Assembly: GCA_944385455.1 (NCBI GenBank)
Contig: CALWXI010000060.1
Coordinates: 1 to 10,285 of the forward strand
Direction: 5' to 3'
DNA: 10,285 bases
DNA from: an uncultured Oscillospiraceae bacterium
GTDB taxonomy: Bacteria; Bacillota; Clostridia; Oscillospirales; Oscillospiraceae
In this document: positions 6,433 through 10,285 of the stretch, piece after piece
How the letters are laid out: each line of letters begins with the position of its first letter
Position numbering within the stretch: position 1 is the stretch's first letter
The notes under the pieces: generated by a model
Database searches by the model: none
What the model saw: the letters and a program-made list of their open reading frames with translations, nothing else
What the model was told of the DNA's origin: nothing
Position numbers and translations under genes: made by a program

Positions 6433-6834
6433 TCATGTGGGATCCGGCAGAAAGGCGGCGTCAAAGCTGTGGGGAAGCAGATCCCGCAGCGTCAGCGCCA
6501 ACTCCTCTCCCCTGCTGTTCAGGCACAAAATTTCCAGATCCGGAGCAAATTCCTGGAGCACCTGGCGGCACACGCCGCAGGGCACGCAGTGGTCCGGGCC
6601 GGACCCGGCGACGGCGATGCGCACGAAGTCCGTATGTCCCTCACTGACCGCCTTGGCCACAGCGGTGCGCTCGGCGCAGATGGTGGGGGAGAAGGCTGCG
6701 TTTTCAATATTGCAGCCAGTGAACACCGATCCGTCGGCGCACTCCAGCGCGGCGCCCACGGAAAAATGGGAGTAGGGACAGTAGGCCCGTTCCCGCATGG
6801 CCATAGCGGTCTCTTTCAGCTCCAGGCGCGTCAT
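6433..6834 (-). CDS. cdd: Cytidine deaminase, 133 aa
   Basis: It hydrolyses cytidine and deoxycytidine to uridine and deoxyuridine for pyrimidine salvage in the cytoplasm. The zinc site of the small homotetrameric cytidine deaminases is complete: C53-A54-E55 in TICAERTA, with E55 as proton shuttle, and P85-C86-G-V-C89 in VPCGVCRQVL. The substrate loop FTGCNIENAAF is also present, and the N-terminal AYCPYSHFSVGAAL is typical. Length fits. The ATG at 6834 is preferred because GGGAGGG lies 6 bases upstream; the ATG at 6840 touches that site. The gene stands alone, with its own promoter (6891-6919) and the shared terminator. No sign of control by the neighbouring regulators. Confidence 0.95.
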   Translation of the reverse strand: MTRLELKETAMAMRERAYCPYSHFSVGAALECADGSVFTGCNIENAAFSPTICAERTAVAKAVSEGHTDFVRIAVAGSGPDHCVPCGVCRQVLQEFAPDLEILCLNSRGEELALTLRDLLPHSFDAAFLPDPT

Positions 6835-6860
6835 GCGCATCCCTCCCTGCGGCAGATCGG

Positions 6861-6877
6861 GCGGCGCGTCGCGCCGC
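6861..6877 (-). promoter_or_regulatory. GC-rich hairpin in the cdd untranslated leader
   Basis: GCGGCGCG and CGCGCCGC flank a single central base, giving a 7-bp stem with a 3-base loop in the RNA. It lies between the predicted start site (about 6884) and the cdd ribosome binding site (about 6841-6847). It could stabilise the RNA or affect translation; no known leader family is recognised. Confidence 0.4.
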
Positions 6878-6890
6878 TCCCGTCTCCTTC

Positions 6891-6919
6891 ATCATACCCG
6901 TCCGGCGGCAAAAAAGCAA
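6891..6919 (-). promoter_or_regulatory. Promoter of cdd
   Basis: On the - strand TTGCTT (6919-6914), a 17-base spacer, then TATGAT (6896-6891). The -10 matches five of six consensus positions and the -35 three. The expected start near 6884 gives a leader of about 50 bases. Confidence 0.65.
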
Positions 6920-7069
6920 GGCCTGTTGTCTGCCTTGGGCACTGGACAACGCTGGAAACGGCTGAGACGTAATCGGTTGCGCAATTGTGTGATTTAAACA
7001 ATTGGCAAAAATGATTGCAGATCAAATTGGGTATATGGCACAAAACTGGCGGTAAAAATCAGGTTTTGG
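6920..7069. other. A/T-rich non-coding spacer between cdd and ilv promoters with two imperfect inverted repeats
   Basis: No gene is seen between cdd (start 6834) and the ilv leader (7131). The stretch turns abruptly A/T-rich after 6970. It carries an inverted repeat with arms 6977-6987 and 6999-7008 (TTGC-G-CAATTG against CAATTGGCAA, one bulged base), and a second with arms CAAAACTG 7041-7048 and CAGGTTTTG 7060-7068 (one bulge) that ends directly before the ilv -35 box. Both could be operators; neither matches a site I can name. Confidence 0.45.
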
Positions 7070-7098
7070 TTGTATTTCAATGGATGGGCTTGTATAAT
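7070..7098 (+). promoter_or_regulatory. Promoter of the ilv operon
   Basis: A perfect -10 box TATAAT (7093-7098) follows TTGTAT (7070-7075) with a 17-base spacer. The -35 is weak (three matches), so an activator or the adjacent inverted repeat at 7041-7068 may matter. The expected start near 7105 leaves about 25 bases before the leader-peptide ATG. Confidence 0.8.
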
Positions 7099-7130
7099 AA
7101 ACCCAACCAAACGAGGAGAGGGTTTCCAAA

Positions 7131-7238
7131 ATGATGCTGCTGTCCGCTCACATTGGCATTTTGGCTCTGAACATTATTCTGGTCCTGGTACTGGGCATTC
7201 TGGTGCGGGAAGAGAATAGTGTACTTGGTCATGCCTGA
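7131..7238 (+). CDS. Leader peptide of the ilv operon, 35 aa, rich in Leu/Ile/Val
   Basis: An ATG at 7131 (a second follows at 7134) is preceded by GAGGAGAGG about 10 bases upstream. The peptide opens MMLLSAHIGILALN and ends SVLGHA. 18 of its 35 residues are Leu, Ile or Val; residues 13-25 (LNIILVLVLGILV, 7167-7205) hold 11 in 13. It lies between a strong promoter and an intrinsic terminator in front of ilvB, the classic layout for attenuation, where ribosomes stalling at branched-chain codons when the charged tRNAs run low allow read-through. An alternative is a small hydrophobic membrane protein, since the same run could span a membrane. No T-box consensus is visible in the leader. Confidence 0.75.
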   Translation: MMLLSAHIGILALNIILVLVLGILVREENSVLGHA

Positions 7239-7308
7239 AGCAGGGGACGCAAAACCGGTTATCCATCGCGGAAGCGGCGCAAGCCGGATCTTTACAACGT
7301 GTACCCAA

Positions 7309-7345
7309 AAGCCTGCGGTTCGACCAACGAACCGCAGGCTTTTTT
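7309..7345 (+). terminator. Intrinsic terminator (attenuator) in front of ilvB
   Basis: AAGCCTGCGGTTCG (7309-7322) pairs perfectly with CGAACCGCAGGCTT (7328-7341) around ACCAA, giving 14 bp, then TTTT; the T-run spans 7340-7345. It lies 70 bases after the leader-peptide stop and about 30 before the ilvB ATG, so unless bypassed it stops transcription of the operon. I could not find a long competing antiterminator by eye; only 5-base complementarities to its first arm are visible, for example GCAGG just after the peptide stop codon (near 7240) and AACCG near 7253. Confidence 0.92.
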
Positions 7346-7375
7346 CAAATCATCGCGGAAAAGGGGGATGCGACT

Positions 7376-9010
7376 ATGGAACTGACAGGTGCGCAGATCC
7401 TGCTGGAGGGGCTCCGGCGGGAAGGCGTGGATCATATCTTCGGTTACGCTGGCGCCACCATCTGCCCGGCGGTGGACGTACTGCGGGACGCGCCGGAGCT
7501 GGGCTACACCCTGGTGCGGACGGAGCAGAACGCCGGCCATATGGCTTCGGGCTACGCCCGGGTCAGCGGGAAGGTGGGCGTGTGCCTGGTGACCTCCGGT
7601 CCCGGCGCCACCAATCTCATCACCGGCATCGCCACGGCTTACATGGACTCCATTCCCATGGTGGCCATTACCGGCCAGGTGCCCAGCAGCCTGCTGGGAC
7701 GGGACATTTTCCAGGAGGTGGACATCACCGGCGCGGTGACGCCCTTCACCAAGCACAACTATCTGGTCAAGGACGCCGCCCAGCTGCCCCGGATCATCAA
7801 GGAGGCGTTCCTCATCGCCTCCACTGGCCGCCCGGGTCCGGTGCTCATTGACATTCCCATTGATATCCAGACCCAGGTGGTGAGGGATGCGGAGTTTCCC
7901 GAGAGCGTCTCCATCCGGGGCTACAAGCCCTCCGTCCGGGGCAACGACCTGCAGATCAAGCGGGTGGCGGAGGCGATCTCCAAGTCCCGCCAGCCGGTGA
8001 TCTGCGCCGGCGGCGGCGTGTGGCTGGCCGATGCCCGGGATGAGCTGGTGGAGCTGGCGGAGCGGTACTCCATCCCGGTGGTCAAGACCATGATGGGGCT
8101 TTCCGTCCTCCCCACGGATCATCCGCTGAACCTGGGCATGATCGGCGCCCACGGCAACCGCTGTGCCAACAAGGCCCTGGCCAAGTCGGACCTTCTGATC
8201 ATGGTGGGCAGCCGGGTGGCGGACCGGGCCATCATCTCCCCGGAGGAGATCCAGCGCCGCATGGCCACCATCCACATCGACGTGGACCCGGCGGAGATCG
8301 GCAAGAACATGCAGGCGGCCATTCCCCTGGTGGGCGATGTGAAGGTGATTTTGCGGCAGCTGCTGGCGCTGCAGGTTCCCCCGCCGGACGATGCTCAGTG
8401 GCGGGAGCAGCTCAAGGAGTACCGCCGGGCGGAACTGGAGCGGGTGTTCCCCCGCCGGGACGGATCCGTGTTTCCGGGCACCGTGCTGCGGAAGCTGGGC
8501 CGGCTGCTGGACGACGACGCGGTGGTGTGCGTGGATGTGGGCCAGAATCAGATCTTCGCGTGCAAGTATCTGCCTCAGAAGCACGGACGGCTCCTCACCA
8601 GCGGCGGCCTTGGCACCATGGGCTACGCCTTGCCGGCGGCGGTGGGCGTAAAGGTGGCCCTGCCGGACCGGCAGACTGTGGTGGTCTGCGGCGACGGCTC
8701 CTTCCAGATGTCCATGAACGAGCTGGCCGCGGTGCGCTGCGCGGGGATGGATCTCAAGATCGTCCTCTTCCGCAACCATGTGCTGGGTCTGGTGCATCAG
8801 ATCCAGAAGACGGAGCCCTACCATGGTCCCTTCGGCGTGGCACTGGACGGTTCCCCGGACTTTGCCGCCATCGCCGCCGCCTACGGCATTCCCAGCCTGA
8901 CCGTGGATGACGAGGACAAGCTGGACGAGACTCTGGAGCGCTTCCTGGGGACGCAGGGCAGCTGCATTCTGATCTGCGAGGTCCACCCCGACGTGGGGAC
9001 GACGGACTAA
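7376..9010 (+). CDS. ilvB: Acetolactate synthase large (catalytic) subunit, divergent form, 544 aa
   Basis: A ThDP enzyme that condenses two pyruvates to acetolactate, or pyruvate with 2-oxobutyrate. The N-terminal Pyr domain has VRTEQNAGHMASGYAR with activating E50, then SGPGATNLITGIATAYMDS. The lysine block TKHNYLV and GRPGPVLIDIP follow. The central domain has GSRVADRAI and IDVDPAEIGK. The C-terminal PP domain has G439-D440-G441-S and Mg ligand N467. Unusual points: T instead of His before the activating Glu; R466-N467 in place of the usual NN; I476 in VHQIQ where biosynthetic enzymes carry Trp (RQWQ); and an end at HPDVGTTD, lacking the roughly 20-30-residue C-terminal tail of, for example, Bacillus IlvB. 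RBS AAAGGGGG lies before the ATG. The small subunit follows after 18 bases. A biosynthetic role is favoured by attenuation and ilvN. Confidence 0.93.
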   Translation: MELTGAQILLEGLRREGVDHIFGYAGATICPAVDVLRDAPELGYTLVRTEQNAGHMASGYARVSGKVGVCLVTSGPGATNLITGIATAYMDSIPMVAITGQVPSSLLGRDIFQEVDITGAVTPFTKHNYLVKDAAQLPRIIKEAFLIASTGRPGPVLIDIPIDIQTQVVRDAEFPESVSIRGYKPSVRGNDLQIKRVAEAISKSRQPVICAGGGVWLADARDELVELAERYSIPVVKTMMGLSVLPTDHPLNLGMIGAHGNRCANKALAKSDLLIMVGSRVADRAIISPEEIQRRMATIHIDVDPAEIGKNMQAAIPLVGDVKVILRQLLALQVPPPDDAQWREQLKEYRRAELERVFPRRDGSVFPGTVLRKLGRLLDDDAVVCVDVGQNQIFACKYLPQKHGRLLTSGGLGTMGYALPAAVGVKVALPDRQTVVVCGDGSFQMSMNELAAVRCAGMDLKIVLFRNHVLGLVHQIQKTEPYHGPFGVALDGSPDFAAIAAAYGIPSLTVDDEDKLDETLERFLGTQGSCILICEVHPDVGTTD

Positions 9011-9028
9011 GGAAGGAGGAGACGCACG

Positions 9029-9514
9029 ATGAAACAGACGATTTCTGTGCTGGTGGAAAACCAGGCGGGCGTCCTCAACCGGATCACCAGCCTCTTTTCC
9101 CGCCGGGCGTTCAATATCGATTCCCTGGCGGTGGGCGTCACCGACGACCCCACCATTTCCCGCATCACCATCATCGTGGAAAACGGAAACAACGTGGTGG
9201 AGCAGGTGGAAAAGCAGCTGAACAAGCTGGTGGAGGTCATCAAGGTCCGCACTCTGGAGGAGGGCTCTTTCATCGGCCGGGAGCTGATGATTCTCAAGGT
9301 CAACGCCAACAGCAAGACCCGGCCCAACATCATGACCATCTGCAGCATCTGCGGCGCCAAGGTGGCGGACATCTCCCCCACCTCGATGACCATGGAGCTG
9401 TCGGATACCCCCGACCGCCTGGACGCCTTTCAGGAGATGATGCGCACCTTCAACATCCTGGAGGTGGTGCGCACCGGCGTCATCGCGCTGCAAAAGGGCG
9501 GCGGCAAGATCTGA
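9029..9514 (+). CDS. ilvN: Acetolactate synthase small (regulatory) subunit, 161 aa
   Basis: Residues 1-75 form the ACT domain: MKQTISVLVENQAGVLNRIT with the NxxGVLxRI binding loop, then RRAFNIDSLAVGVTDD and SRITIIVE. Residues about 85-161 are the C-terminal domain (RELMILKVNANSKTRPNIMT). The length matches IlvN/IlvH proteins of about 160 residues. The subunit activates the catalytic subunit and confers feedback inhibition by valine or other branched-chain amino acids. GGAGGAG lies about 8 bases before ATG. It sits between two catalytic-subunit genes, so it could serve either or both. Confidence 0.96.
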   Translation: MKQTISVLVENQAGVLNRITSLFSRRAFNIDSLAVGVTDDPTISRITIIVENGNNVVEQVEKQLNKLVEVIKVRTLEEGSFIGRELMILKVNANSKTRPNIMTICSICGAKVADISPTSMTMELSDTPDRLDAFQEMMRTFNILEVVRTGVIALQKGGGKI

Positions 9515-9545
9515 GCACCGTTCTCAGGAGAAGGAGGAGTGGAAC

Positions 9546-10285
9546 TTGAAGATCCGCGCGACACAGGCCATTATGGAGTGTCTGCTGGAGCAGGACGTGG
9601 ACACCGTGTTCGGCTACCCCGGCGGCACGATTTTGAACCTCTATGACGAGCTTTACCGGTATCGGGACAAGATCCGCCATGTGCTGACGGCCCACGAGCA
9701 GGGCGCCGCCCACGCGGCGGACGGCTACGCCCGGTCCACCGGGAAGGTGGGGGTGTGCTTCGCCACTTCCGGTCCCGGCGCCACCAACCTCACCACCGGC
9801 ATCGCCACCGCCCACCTGGACTCCTCCCCCGTGGTGTTCATCACCTGCAACGTGGGTGAGAGCCTGCTGGGGCGGGATGCGTTTCAGGAGGTGGACTCCA
9901 CCGGCATCGCCATGCCCATCACCAAGGCGGCGTTTCTGGTGCGGGACGCCCGGCAGATCCCGGATGTGATGCGCCAGGCCTTCGCCGTGGCGGCCACGGG
10001 CCGGCCGGGACCGGTGCTCATCGACTTTTTGAAAAACGTCACCGGCGCCGACCAGGAGATCGAGTACACCTTCATCCCCTGGCGGGAAAACCGCAGGTGC
10101 GCCAGCATTCAGACCCTGGGGGCCAGCCACCTGCCCAAAAAGCCGGAACCGGACCGGCAGGACGTGGAGAAGCTCCTGGAGATGATCGCCCAGGCCCAGC
10201 GCCCGCTGCTGATCTGCGGCGGCGGCGTGGTCCGTGGCCGGGCCCACCGGGAGTTCCGGGAGTTTGCCGAAAAGCTGGACGCCCC
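9546..10285 (+). CDS. Second acetolactate synthase large subunit (3' end outside window)
   Basis: The frame starts at TTG 9546, 6 bases after AAGGAGGAG; no ATG fits the conserved N-terminus MKIRATQAIMECLLEQ. The 246 residues visible cover the Pyr domain and part of the central domain. The canonical activating motif AHEQGAAHAADGYAR (E51), ATSGPGATNLTTGIATAH and GRPGPVLID are present. It differs from usual enzymes in ITCNVGESLLGRDAFQEVD, where CN replaces the usual GQ before V, and in PITKAAFLV. It is 31 bases downstream of ilvN and surely in the same operon. It is clearly a paralogue of the first large subunit, not a tandem copy: the two proteins differ across motifs. Whether it is a biosynthetic acetolactate synthase or a related ThDP enzyme cannot be settled without the PP domain. 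Confidence 0.9.
   Translation, partial: MKIRATQAIMECLLEQDVDTVFGYPGGTILNLYDELYRYRDKIRHVLTAHEQGAAHAADGYARSTGKVGVCFATSGPGATNLTTGIATAHLDSSPVVFITCNVGESLLGRDAFQEVDSTGIAMPITKAAFLVRDARQIPDVMRQAFAVAATGRPGPVLIDFLKNVTGADQEIEYTFIPWRENRRCASIQTLGASHLPKKPEPDRQDVEKLLEMIAQAQRPLLICGGGVVRGRAHREFREFAEKLDA

Noticed and set aside
7239..7308. T-box riboswitch before ilvB
   Set aside because: The conserved T-box sequence (TGGnACCGCG type) is not present; a leader peptide explains the layout better.
7292..9493. 733-codon open frame on the - strand
   Set aside because: It is antisense to ilvB and ilvN, has a His/Gly/Ala-rich shadow composition, and no recognisable domain.
1..10285. CRISPR arrays, tRNA or rRNA genes, insertion sequences
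   Set aside because: No regularly spaced repeats, no tRNA-like folds, no transposase and no terminal inverted repeats were seen on reading both strands.

Overview
The window looks like chromosomal DNA of a GC-rich gut-type Clostridia, probably Oscillospirales (Flavonifractor/Oscillibacter-like). That placement is inferred from an acidic S-layer-type surface protein, strong GGAGG ribosome binding sites, a FadR-type GntR regulator and the style of the phage tail protein. No marker gene is present to prove it. Most of the window is ordinary metabolism, but the non-coding stretches are rich in readable regulatory structure.

Layout. (1) 1-1128, + strand: the C-terminal part of a secreted or S-layer-like protein. 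(2) 1202-2037, - strand: a tail-fibre-like phage protein and a 37-residue protein whose start overlaps its stop codon, with no other phage genes in view. A strong hairpin at 1161-1202 lies between (1) and (2). (3) 2145-3029, - strand: a LysR regulator. (4) 3084-5429, - strand: a two-gene operon of a beta-hydroxyacid dehydrogenase and a DUF1537 four-carbon acid-sugar kinase, ending at a hairpin that also contains the LysR promoter and ribosome binding site. (5) 5734-6396, + strand: a divergent GntR/FCD regulator. Copies of one GTATAC-centred operator sit inside the spacers of both divergent promoters. (6) 6433-6834, - strand: cytidine deaminase, sharing a bidirectional terminator with the GntR gene. 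(7) 7070-10285, + strand: a branched-chain amino acid operon with promoter, a Leu/Ile/Val-rich leader peptide, an intrinsic terminator (attenuator), an unusual acetolactate synthase large subunit, the small subunit, and a second, differently built large subunit that runs off the window.

How the genes work together. The dehydrogenase and kinase fit oxidation and phosphorylation of a sugar acid such as threonate or erythronate, but the aldolase and isomerase needed to finish that pathway are not here. The GntR protein probably senses the substrate or an intermediate and represses both its own gene and the operon. The ilv genes make acetolactate and acetohydroxybutyrate for valine, leucine and isoleucine, apparently controlled by transcription attenuation through leader-peptide translation rather than by a T-box.

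No complete new defence or mobile system is visible. The items most worth a second look are the operator/promoter design at 5528-5680, the ilv leader, the paired large subunits around one small subunit, the orphan phage tail gene pair, and the hairpin-embedded LysR promoter.
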